Shown here one piece after another: positions 12,401-23,700 of a stretch of 64,000 nt of DNA. The notes under the pieces are model-generated. The model saw only the letters and a list, made by a program, of their open reading frames with translations. It made no database searches and had not been told where the DNA came from. Numbering within the stretch: position 1 is the first letter of the stretch; each line of letters opens with the position of its first letter. The stretch is from Sistotremastrum niveocremeum HHB9708 (lineage: Eukaryota > Basidiomycota > Agaricomycetes > Sistotremastrales > Sistotremastraceae): NCBI GenBank assembly GCA_001630475.1, contig KV419404.1, forward strand, positions 881,612 to 945,611, read 5' to 3'. Made by a program: the position numbers and the translations under genes.

Positions 12401-15038
12401 TGGCATTCTTGGGCTCTCGCGAATTTCGAAGTCGTCAACCGTCTCGCCGCACAGAATGAAGATTTGGTGGAAAGCATGGCGAATACAAATCTGACGTCAC
12501 ACACTATCGCAGCCATGAAGGGTATGTCCCATTATCACTTTGACAACAGATTCTTCCTCACTTTGTCTCAGGATTTTTCAGATCGATAGCACTGAGCGGA
12601 GAAAATGCCCTGCAAGACACACTGCGCCTTCTCACGCTGTGGTTCAAGTATGGGTTCAACGAGGAAGTGAATCATACCCTCGTATCTAACTTCTCTACGA
12701 TTCCAATTGAGATGTGGCTCGAGGTCGTTCCTCAAGTTTGTGCAGCCTCCAGTTATCTTGCATTCTGATCTAATTTGCGTCCAAGATTATCGCTCGGATT
12801 CAAACACACAGCCCGATGATTCGAAGAAGTATCTCTTTGATCCTGAACGATGTCGGGCGGCAGCATCCACAGGCGCTCATATATCCACTGACTGTAGCAT
12901 CGAAATCAACAAATCCAGCTCGGAGGGATGAGGCCGCGGCCCTCATGGCAGCGATGCGTCAGCATAGCCTAGAAATTGTAGAACAAGTAAGTCTGAACCG
13001 TGCCGAGAGTCGCTTCTACTGTACTGATACTTTGAAAGGCCAAGTTAGTTAGTGAAGAGCTCCTGCGAGTAGCAATTCTCTGGAACGAGATGTGGCACGA
13101 AGGATTGGAAGAGGCCTCTCGCCTGTACTACACGGAGAAGAATCCTGAGGCCATGTTCGCGGTGCTTGCGCCTCTTCATCAGATGTTGGAAGACGTACGT
13201 CACTCGTTCTTGTCGCATTGAAGTAGCTCATGGCGATTTAGGGAGCTACTACGTCTCGAGAAATTGCGTTTGCTCAGGTCTTTGGAAGAGAATTAAAAGA
13301 GGCCAGAAGAGCCTGCGAGCAATACCAAAGAACCAACGACCTGAGTTTCGTTGACCAAGCCTGGGACATTTATTATAGCGTCAGTCCAACGCTATAGATG
13401 ACTGTAGATCCTTTAACTGACTATCTCTCTAGGTGTTCCGTAAGATTGAAAGGCAAATGTCGCAAGTCACGTCTCTGGATCTAGCATATGTATCTCCTGC
13501 CTTGGAGAAGGCGAAGAACCTTGAGTTAGCTGTTCCAGGAACCTACAAACCAGGCAACAAGGAGATCATCAAGATTGCCAAGTTCTCTCCCAAGATGACT
13601 GTCATCACTTCCAAATCACGACCTCGGCGGCTGTCTTTGAAAGGAAGTGATGGTCACGATTATGAGTATGGCTTGAAAGGTTGGAATTCAACCACTTTCG
13701 TGTTTTTCTCTCTAAATGTTCCCCAGGCCACGAGGATTTGCGCCAGGACGAAAGAGTGATGCAACTGTTCAGTCTAGTCAACGATTTGCTGGCCGTCGAC
13801 ACCAACAGTTTCAAGCGCCGGCTCCACATTCAGCGCTACCCGGTTGTGCCACTGGCGCCCAATGCGGGTTTGATGGGTTGGGTATTGGGTGCTGACACGA
13901 TTCATAGTCTGATCAGAGATTATCGCGAGAGTCGCAAAGTCCTCCTCGACATTGAAAGGAAGTTGATACTCCAAGTAGGTTTCGGTTTTCACTTCTATCC
14001 CGTTTATTAACGCGCACCGAAGATGGCTCCTGATTTCGAGATCTCGCACTTCTTGCAAAAGATTGAAGTCTTCGAATACGCTCTCGAGCACACTACAGGG
14101 CAAGATCTTTATAGAGTTCTCTGGCTTAAGAGCACCAATTCAGAACATTGGCTGGAAAGACGGGCGACGTACACAAACTCCTTGGCCGTGAACAGCATGG
14201 TCGGACACGTTCTTGGACTGGGGGATCGTCATCCTTCCAATATTCTTCTGGAACGCGAAACTGGCAAGGTGGTCCATATTGATTTCGGCGACTGCTTTGA
14301 GGTCGCCATGCATCGCGAGAAATATCCGGAAAAGGTTCCTTTCCGACTCACAAGGATGCTCGTTCACGCTATGGAGGTATGTTTCTTATATTGCTAGGAG
14401 TTCAGTTGACCCATCGATGCAACAGGTCTCTGGTATCAAAGGAAGTTTCACTAATACTTGCGAAATTACTATGGAAGTCCTCAGAGAAAACCGAGAGTCT
14501 CTCATGGCGGTCCTGGAGGCTCTTGTGTATGATCCGCTGATCAGTTGGCGATTGGTCCAGACTGATCAGAATAATGCTGAAGGTAATTTCATGAGCGACC
14601 TGGGGAATGTTGTACTCATCAGTTCTTTGTTGTCAGGGGGACAGAATGTGGTAAGACTTCCTGCCCAGCCAAAGTCAGAGCGTCTCACACGTCCTAAGCG
14701 TGCGGATGAGACCCGCATATTCCCCGGTAAGCCTCAAGACCCCAAAGTTTAGCAAATTCTCATCACCCCTTTTCAGGCAACAATATTGATGGACAAGCTG
14801 CGCATTCTGAGGTCACGAACGAACGAGCATTACGCGTCTATAATCGTGTCAAGGATAAGTTGACAGGACGCGACTTTGACCCGAGCGAAGTGCTCACAGT
14901 GGAGGCACAAGTAGAGAAGTTGATAGACCAGGCTATGGATATAGAGAGGCTCGCGCAGCACTTTTCAGGGTGGTGAGTTGCCGGGCGCTTGTGTCACGGG
15001 ATAGAAACTAACAAATTTGCAGGTGCGCTTTCTGGTGA
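6426..15038 (+). CDS. TOR1: Target of rapamycin (TOR) serine/threonine kinase
   Basis: A very large gene of about 20 exons, predicting roughly 2,300-2,450 residues. It is the catalytic core of TORC1/TORC2, which couple nutrients to growth. HEAT repeats run from the start to about 10,300. The FAT domain lies around 10,850-12,950, and the FRB domain around 13,040-13,420 ([20 protein letters not shown]... [13 protein letters not shown]). The kinase lies around 13,560-14,580 ([26 protein letters not shown] catalytic loop, HIDFGDCFE metal-binding loop). The FATC tail ends FSGWCAFW, split by the last intron (14,973-15,022). The FRB serine that contacts FKBP12-rapamycin and the pocket Trp and Phe are all present, so drug sensitivity is expected. 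The start is ATG 6426 ([15 protein letters not shown]); the upstream frame only has a TTG. I see no frameshift. The gene number (TOR1 or TOR2) is arbitrary because basidiomycetes usually have one copy. Confidence 0.96.
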
Positions 15039-15439
15039 TTTACGAACTTTTGACATATTGAGAACATCTGCTATCTTCATTTAATCTTACATGTGTATAC
15101 TATTTGCAACCGTCCATCGTGCTATCCATTTTTCATAGCTCTTTTTCACGGCAGTCCAGTCGGCAACAGGGTTTTATAGCCGGCATCGGCATCGGGGAAG
15201 CCCATAGAGGCATGTAAGGATATGCTGCTGCTGAGGAGCATTTGCAGCCTGAGGCAGGACTACGTGTAGTGAATACCATTGAGCGAGAGACGATCATGTA
15301 GTTAGTTCAGCGAAAGAAGTAAACCGAAAAAGGCAGGAATATTTGAAGACTGCGATGATGAAGTTGCCGCAGAGCTGGCAGACTCCGACTCAGACGACCG
15401 AGTGCAACCTGAGGCGCGCATTCTCGACATTCTGCACAC
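15039..15439. other. Intergenic: TOR 3' UTR and Zds-like promoter
   Basis: About 400 bases between tandem plus-strand genes. No conserved reading frame was found. Short overlapping frames on both strands near 15,300-15,580 are shadows of the next gene's first exon. Confidence 0.5.
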
Positions 15440-18009
15440 ATGCAGCCCACGGAACTCGAGATTGAGCTCGAAAGAGAAACACTGCGCGACATTCGACGAC
15501 GCTCTACCATCCAAGTCGCCACCGTTGACCCAGATCTCCCTTCGACCTCATCATCTTCTTTACCTGACGACTTGGACACCGCTAATGTCGAGGATCCACT
15601 GCATCTCTTCTGGGTTCCTGCCCATGTTCATCCCGAGCTAGCTCCTGGGGAATTTCGGGCATTCCTTAAAGAAAATGCGAATCTGGAGAGGTCGCGTTCC
15701 ACTGGTGGCGGGCTCGGCAGGAAGAAGTCCATGCTGAGTAGGCAGTACAGCCCTTCTGCAAATGACAACGTCGAAAGCGAGTCCGTAAAAATTAAACCTA
15801 GACGACGGGTATCTACGAGGGGCGATAACGTTCCTCAATTGACGATAGAAGATCTCCAGAACCTTGAGCAATTAGCAGAGGAAGCTAGCAAAAGTGATGA
15901 TCCATCACAGCTACGCAGTGTTTTACGGCGAAGTCTTAGTCTCAATGTTCCGCTTGCTTGTAAGCATCACACTCGTCCCGGTCAATCACATCGCTAACGA
16001 TCTACATAGCACAAGAGCTAGATGAACAAGACGCGCCGATCATAGTACCTCAGCGGCCGGGGCAAATACTTCGACGGGCTGCTAGAACTAAAATACGCAA
16101 GCCAGGCTTATCGGGAGATGGAGGAGGTCACCGTTTTCCTGCGTCTCGAAGACCTCAACCTGCCGCTGATCCCGAGACTGCCACGACCCTTTTCCAACCT
16201 CCAACTCTCGAGGATCACGAATTCGATGATCGTCCACGTTCATTCAGCGAAGAATCATCTATTTATGACTCTTATGCTCACGATGACGACGAACCATCCT
16301 CATATGAGCCTCCTCCACAAGCCATCCCCTCCCAACCAATCCAACTTCAGCACCCAGTCCCGCAACACCAACCGACTCCGCCACCCGTTCCTCCACCTCC
16401 TGTCAATATCCCACCTCCACCTTTATCAATTCCTGTCCAACCCCCACCGCAACCACAAATTCAAACACCCATTATCAGTCCCCGCAGCCCCTCACCGCCG
16501 AGTGCTGCTTCGAGATCATCTCCGTCGCCAGCACGAAGAGATAAAGACAAAAAAGGTGGGGGCCTTTTCGGTTTTAGTAAGAAGCAGAAGGAGGAGAAAG
16601 AAAAAGACGGGTTCTTTGGCTCTCTTTTTGGTGGTTCAAAGAAAAAGCAGGAGGAGCAACCGCCGTTTCATGGCTCTTCAGGACCGGCTAAAGCGGCAGC
16701 CCTCCTCGGTGCCTCTAAATCGAAACCTTCCTCCACATCCCCTGTTAGTCCTCAAGCTCAGAGTCACATGATTCCCGGGGCTCCATTCGCGCGCTATCCC
16801 ATTCATGTCGAGCGAGCTGTTTATCGGTTAAGCCATATCAAGCTAGCCAATCCTAGACGCCCTCTCCACGAGCAAGTTCTCATCAGTAACCTGATGTTCT
16901 GGTACCTCGGCGTCATCAACAAAGCTCAGACTCAGGCGACTAATCCAACACCGGCCAATTCTGAGGCGCAAACTTCCGACAAGGACACCGAGCGTGAAGA
17001 GCGGGAGGCTCAAGAGGCCGCTGCTAGAGAAAGAGAACGTGAGCAGGCCGAAGCTGAGGCACGAGAAAAAGAGGCTAGAGAGCGCGAGCGGGAACGAGAA
17101 CGAGAAGTGACGATGAAGAAAGAAAGTGGAAGAAGAGGCAGCTTGACGAAGACATCCGGTGTGGGCCCCGGGTCAAGTAGGAGGGCGGAGATGCCTGTGA
17201 AAGGCCCACAATATGATCTCCAACATCGGGTCATCGAGCAAGAGTACGGGCCTCAAATAAATACAGGGCCAAATGGCGGACGCGGTATGATACGAGCTGA
17301 AAGTGCTCCTCCTCTGCAGAGCCCTGGAAGATCGCCAACCACTCCGGTCGGCAATTCAGCTCCTTATCATGGGTACCCAAATCAAGGATATCAACGTCCC
17401 CCGCTTTCCCCGTCGTCACCGCAATCCCCTCATTCTTTGGGATATTCTTCTTCTCCGGATTTGAATCAGAATCCGATGAACCAGTATCCTGGGTACCCCG
17501 TATCCTCAGCAACCTCCTCGTCCTACATGTATGACGCAGGAGAAGTGCATTCCCCAGCTGCATCACCCACCGGCCTCCCACCCGGTGCAATGCGTGCAAT
17601 TTCACCCGAACAACCTCATAGTTGGTCCATGGGCACAAACTCTGGTTATCTGAATGGTCCAGGGCCATATGCACCTGCGTCACCCAAACAATCTCATCGA
17701 GCAGCCTCTCCTCATCGATCTACGTCTCCGCGACGATCGCCTTCGCCCCCGGGCCATCATGGACCTACGACTGTCAGAAAGGTATCTGGGGGAGCTAAGC
17801 TTCAAGGAAGGTCACATTCGGCGACGGCAGTGGCTTCGCAAGCCCATAATGCGCATCCACATACACATGGGGCTTCCCGAGCGCGGAAAAAGTCATTGAC
17901 GGGTCAAAGACGTAGGTCCAGCGAAGGAATGTTGGTGAGCCCTACTGAGGAAGACAATGTCCCGCTGGCATTATGGCAGCAGCAGCATCGAAATACAAAT
18001 GGACGATGA
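15440..18009 (+). CDS. Zds1/Zds2-like polarity and PP2A regulator
   Basis: Two exons: 15440-15959 and 16010 to the TGA at 18009. The intron has donor GTAAGC and acceptor TAG, and the junction reads ...LNVPLASQELDEQ in frame. It predicts about 840 residues. The N-terminal part has the LHLFWVPAHVHPELAPGEF segment seen in Zds proteins. The middle is disordered and rich in Pro, Ser and Gln. The Zds C-terminal domain sits around 16,790-16,930 (RYPIHVERAVYRLSHIKLAN, then RPLHEQVLISNLMFWYL). A Glu/Arg-rich probable coiled coil (EEREAQEAAARERER...) follows, then a Ser/Pro tail. In yeast, Zds proteins bind PP2A-Cdc55 and control its location, mitotic entry and polarity. The Zds_C motif normally lies near the C-terminus; here about 360 further residues follow it. 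Confidence 0.87.
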
Positions 18010-18375
18010 TCAGTTTTTCTGACAATTTTCTTTCGCCCTCTTGTTCATGATCAGACATTATGTCTACCATGCTCCTTTTTATTGCTTGTTTTGCATTTTC
18101 GTTCGAGCTTTTTCGCGACTGTTGGTTTGAGCCTGGGATCTTCAGGCCGCAGTCATCGTAGCTCTTCACATTCGTTTTCAAATGCCTGTCTCCGACGACT
18201 CATATCTGCATATCTCGATTCCCCATATACCTATCTCTCACGCAACACCAATTATAAACTCATCGTGCATTGGAAGGAAATGAAACCCTTTCTCGTGGAA
18301 GCCTCGACCGCATATAGAACTCTCTTAATAGAACGATAATTTAATTCTAGTCCTGCGGTGTTTAAATCGATCCAA
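18010..18375. other. Convergent intergenic region
   Basis: About 370 bases between the Zds-like and xylulokinase stop codons. It is AT-rich with T-rich runs fitting two 3' UTRs. No gene is supported. Confidence 0.5.
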
Positions 18376-20170
18376 TTACAAAGTGTTCTTCGTGCTTCTC
18401 GCGACCACCCATTCTTCAGCCTTCCTGTACGCCTCAACTAATTCTTCATATTGGGCCGCAACGTGCGAATTCGGAGTTGCAACTTCAGAGACACTGTCAC
18501 CGTCTTGATGTCTCATATCGGTGTAAGAGTTTTTGCCTTCTGTTTGTTGTGGTTTCCACCATACGTATTTGGCAAGTAGGGCGCCTCCCAAACTTCCTGC
18601 TTCTTTTGTGCGGGCGACGTAGACCTTCAAGTTGAAGATATCTGCAACCAGTTGACGGATGGTGGGATTGCCGGCAGCACCTCCGGTGAGAATGAGGCGC
18701 TCAAGAGGAGGAGCATCGTGAGGAAGAATCTCGAGAACGCGAGATTTAATAGAAAGGAATTGAGATTCGAGGATGGCTCTGGGGTGCGCCTCGTCAGGGA
18801 ACGATTCGACGGGTTCGACGGAGTGGTTGGTGGTGCTGAAGAGGTATTGCCCTTGTACGTTCGGAGGGATGATCTCAATGAGAGGGAAGTAAAGTCCGAG
18901 ACGAGAGTTATTCCCAGGAGGAGTTTGCTCGACTAGTTCGTTGAACTTGTCCCAAGAGCCCGCGGCATAACGTTCCATGATCTGAGAACGCGCAAGTGCA
19001 CCGTTCTTGTAGCATAACATGATGATGGAAGCTCCTTCGGTTGTGGGATGGGAGAGAAGGTGGGACGTGGTCATGCGCTTTGGTGGGGTGGCTGAGGGTG
19101 GCGCGGCGAGGAGGTATGTGGTGGATGTCCCGAGAGAAAGAAGAGCGTCTCCGGGAGTGGAAAGAGCGACGACGGTTCCCGGATTGTCGCCAGTGAAAGG
19201 AGCGATTATACAATCTGAGATTCGATTGAGCTTGGGATAATCGCAGTGACGGGACACGAACCTGTTGGGAAACCCCACTTCCTCATCCACCATCCACCGA
19301 TAGAACCGAGGTTGGTGCCTCCGAGGACTGGGTCTGGTCCTAGCTTCTCCTTAAGAGAAGGACCGCCACATGCGTTCAAGAGATGATCGTCCCATTTTGA
19401 GGTCAGGATGTTCATGAGATTCATGCCACTGGCATCTGATACTTCGACTGGAGCATAGGTCTGAAGGAACAGAGAGGCCAAGAAGGAAGATACGAGCGAT
19501 ATGCGATGTGTAGCGTCGTAGATCTCTCTGTCTTTGTGATAGATCTAAGCGCAAAGATTAGATATGAAGTGGATAGAGCGGCGAAGGAACATGCCTTGGA
19601 GATCTGGGGTCCCGTGAAGCGTTCGTAAGCTCTGCTTCCAGTGAGATCTGCCAGATTTTGAGGGCCTCCAACTTCCGCCTCTAAAGCCCGACACTCTTCA
19701 GTTGTCGACGAATCTTGCCAGATCGGCGCATCCTGAAGAGAAAAGGCGCCGGGGCACAGGTGTTCTTCAAGAGTCTTATCAGACGGTATATTCTTGAGGA
19801 GCTCTGGGGCATCAGACGACCAGTAGACTGAACCGTGTTGCTAAAAATTTTGCATGAGATGATCTGGCGCAGTCGATAGGAGAGTGTAGTATACCTGGGC
19901 TGATCCAGACACAGCATGTATGCGGGTGAAATCGACACCAGCAGACTTCATTTGGGCGAGGAGAACGTCAATGGCTTCAATCCACATCGCTACGGGAGCG
20001 GCTGCTTCGCCGTCTTCGCCGTGGATGGCCCCGTTGTCGGTTCCATGGTGAGGGAGGTGGTTGTCGAAATGGACGGACGACTCGTGGACGATGTGAGTGT
20101 CGCTGGAGATGACGATTGCTTTGAGCTGCTGGGTGGAGAGGTCGAACCCAAGGAAGAGAGGAGATGACAT
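18376..20170 (-). CDS. XKS1: D-xylulose kinase (FGGY family)
   Basis: Phosphorylates D-xylulose to xylulose-5-phosphate, feeding pentoses into the pentose phosphate pathway. Start ATG 20170 (MSSPLFLGFDLSTQQLKAI), the FGGY N-terminal nucleotide/sugar motif with the catalytic-domain DLSTQQ. Later exons show SGMNLMNILTSKWD, FTGDNPGTVVALS, LGTSTTYLL, and the second FGGY signature GGAAGNPTIRQLVADIF. The product is about 540 residues, usual for fungal xylulokinases. One intron near 19,215-19,262 has an atypical donor GTTCGT; removing it joins GFPTDC to IIAPFTGDNPG, which is exactly the family pattern. Another intron near 19,840-19,895 follows HAVSGSAQ. It is divergent from ACC1. Confidence 0.93.
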
Positions 20171-20705
20171 GGCTATCGATGAAGACCAAGACCGTTTTCT
20201 CAAACTCGATCATCTTCAAGTTGCTAGCTGGATCCGGTCCGTGTCCGGTCCGACTAATCTTCCAGCGGACGTGTAGACCGGTATCTCCGCGTGCCATATA
20301 GCAGTTTTCCTTTCCATGAAAAGAAATGGCTTTGATCGTTGGAAACGTTGGGCATATGACGACGAAGGCGAGCGTCAAGATCGGACGAACGAGGACAAGA
20401 CCGAGAGGGCCAAGTGCTGTGTGCAGGGTCGGTGATATCATACTGATTGAGTTCGGACTGGATTCGCAGAAACGAGCAGAAGATGGCCGGAACGAAAATG
20501 CAGGGTGGGAGCGCACAAACGTTGGAAGAGAGCCCCATCGAGTTGGACGCTGGCTGCAAGGGGCAGGAGCAGCCTCGACAGCATGCCGGACCCGACATCC
20601 GGTTTCCGACATGACAACCTTTGGGGAAGGCTAAACCCCCAATCCCCTGCCTCTTCTTTTATATATCCCGGTCACATTCAGCTTTCGCTCGACCCATCCA
20701 CCACA
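20171..20705. promoter_or_regulatory. Divergent xylulokinase/ACC1 promoter region with TATA-like box
   Basis: 535 bases between the two start codons. A TATA-like run TTTTATATAT lies at 20657-20666, about 40 bases before the ACC1 ATG, and so should serve ACC1. It is followed by a C/T-rich stretch typical of fungal transcription start regions. No particular transcription-factor site is claimed. Confidence 0.5.
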
Positions 20706-23700
20706 ATGTCTGTCGACCACAAGAGAGTCGCGCACTTTATAGGTTCGTCGTCGTCGCCCCCACCGCGTACTATTTAGCTCATCGACCTTCCTTAGGTGGA
20801 AATTCTCTCGAGAACGCTCCTCCAGGACGTGTTCGCGACTGGGTGGAAGCTCATGGAGGCCACACCGTCATCACAAAGGTGCAGGCACTCAGCATTACCC
20901 TTTTTACGCCATTCACACTCGTGCACAGGTCCTCATCGCCAACAACGGTATTGCAGCCGTCAAAGAAATTCGTTCCATCCGCCAATGGTCTTACGACACC
21001 TTTGGCACCGACCGTGCCATCGAGTTCACCGTCATGGCTACCCCCGAGGATCTCAAGGTCAACGCAGAGTACATCCGCATGGCCGACAGATACATCGAAG
21101 TCCCCGGAGGCACCAACAACAACAACTACGCCAACGTCGACTTTATTGTTGACCTCGCTGAACGCGCTGGCGTTCACGCCGTTTGGGCTGGGTGGGGTCA
21201 CGCTTCAGAAAACCCTCGCCTTCCCGAATCCCTTGCTGCTTCCAAGCACAAAGTCGTTTTCATCGGCCCCCCAGGCTCGGCAATGCGTTCCCTCGGGGAC
21301 AAAATCTCTTCCACTATCGTCGCTCAGTCTGCAGACGTCCCCTGTATGCCTTGGTCAGGCACTGGCATCAGCGATACAGTCCAGTCTGAAAATGGCTTCC
21401 TCACCGTCCCCGACGCCGCTTATGCCGCTGCTTGCGTGACCAGCGCCGAACAAGGAATGGAACGCGCCGCCAAGATTGGCTATCCCATCATGATCAAGGC
21501 CAGTGAAGGTGGTGGTGGTAAAGGAATCAGAAAAGTCGATGCTCCCGAAGCATTCAAGAACGCTTATATTGCGGTGTGTGGAGAAGTCCCAGGTGAGTTG
21601 TCGGAAAGGTTGCTACACGGTCTTGAACTGAACGGCAGTCAGGATCACCCGTTTTCGTCATGAAGTTGGCAGGCCAGGCTCGTCACCTGGAAGTCCAACT
21701 TCTTGCCGACCAGTATGGAAGCGCTATTTCCCTCTTTGGTCGTGACTGTTCCGTCCAGCGACGTCATCAAAAAATTATTGAAGAGGCACCTGTTACCATC
21801 GCCAAGCGCGAGAAATTCGAGGAGATGGAAAGAGCTGCTGTTCGTCTCGCCAAGCTCGTTGGCTACGTCAGTGCTGGTACCGTTGAATGTGAGAAAATCT
21901 TACTTCCTTAAAGCAATCTCCTCACTCTTCGTAAACAGATCTGTACAGCCCAGCAGAGGATGTTTTCTATTTCTTGGAACTCAATCCTCGTCTCCAAGTC
22001 GAACATCCCACCACCGAGATGGTGACCGGAGTCAATCTTCCTGCTGCCCAACTCCAAGTCGCTATGGGTCTCCCCCTCCACCGCATTCGCGACATTCGCC
22101 AACTCTACGGACTGGCTCCCAACGGCGCATCCGAGATCGACTTCGACATGGTCAAGCCCGAGTCAAAGGAGCTTCAGCGCAAGCCCTCTCCCAAGGGTCA
22201 CGTTGTGGCCGTCCGTATCACCGCGGAGAATCCCGATGCTGGATTCAAACCCTCCAGTGGCAGTATCCAGGAGCTCAACTTCCGCTCCAATACCAATGTC
22301 TGGGGGTACTTCTCCGTCGGGACTGCTGGTGGCCTCCACGAATTCGCCGACTCTCAATTCGGTCATATCTTTGCTTATGGCTCCGACCGCGACGAGTCCC
22401 GTAAGAACATGGTCGTTGCTCTCAAGGAGTTGAGCATTCGTGGCGATTTCCGTACCACGGTCGAATACCTCATCAAGCTTCTCGAAACTCAAGTTTTCGA
22501 GGAGAACAACTTCACGACCGGATGGCTCGATACTCTTATCAGCAATAGGCTCACCGCTGAACGACCTGAAGCCACCCTTGCTGTCATCTGCGGTGCCGTT
22601 ACGAAAGCTCATGTGGCTTCGGAAGAGTGTTGGACGGAGTACAAGCGTGTTTTGGACAAGGGCCAGGTCCCTGCGCGCGATACCCTCAAGACCGTCTTCG
22701 GTGTGGACTTCATCTATGAAGGTGTTCGATACTCGTTCACCGCTGCCCGTTCGTCCGTTACTACTTGGGCCCTGTATCTCAATGGAGCTCGCACGATGGT
22801 TGGTGCAAGACCCTTGGCTGACGGTGGTCTTCTTGTTCTTTTGGATGGGAAGAGTCATTCCGTGTATTGGCGCGAGGAAGTCGGAAGCGTCCGGCTTATG
22901 GTCGACTCCAAGACTTGCTTGATTGAGCAGGAGAACGACCCCACTCAGTTGAGAAGTCCCAGTCCTGGCAAACTCGTTCGATTCCTCGTCGATAGCGGCG
23001 ATCATATCAAAGCTGGAGAAGCGTATGCCGAGATCGAGGTATGTTGTCTTTTTTCCACTTGCGTACTCGTATCAAGATGGTTCTAGGTCATGAAAATGTA
23101 CATGCCTCTCGTCGCGTCCGAAGACGGAACTGTCCAGTTCGTCAAGCAACCCGGTGTCAGTCTCGAGCCTGGCGATATCCTTGGTATATTGTCTCTCGAC
23201 GACCCCGATCGCGTGAAGCATGCCAAGCCGTTCGAGGGTCAACTCCCTAAGATGGGTCTGCCCAGCGTTGTTGGTTCTAAACCCCATCAGCAACTCAACT
23301 TCGGCATCGATATTTTGAACAATATCCTCGACGGATATGACAACCAGGCCATCATGGCGTCTACTCTCAAGGACGTCGTCGAGGTTCTTAGGAATCCCGA
23401 GCTCCCCTTCTCAGAAGCATCCGCAGTCCTCTCTGCCCTGTCTGGACGTATCCCAGGCAAATTGGAAGATAGCATCCGTGCTACGATCGAGAATGCTAAG
23501 ACGAAAACGAACCCTGTCGAATTCCCTGCTACTCGCATTCGCAAACACTTGGAGACGTACATCGACGGTAACATTAGGGCGCAAGATCGAACGATGTTCA
23601 GAGCTTCCCTTGCACCCCTCGTCGACGTCGTGGACAGGTACAAGAGCGGCCTCAAAGTCCACGAATGGGATGTCATCGCCAATCTCCTGTCCCGCTATGA

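Noticed and set aside
19206-19300. Apparent frame break in xylulokinase
   Set aside because: Removing an intron with donor GTTCGT gives GFPTDCIIAPFTGDNPG, which matches the FGGY family, so the gene is intact.
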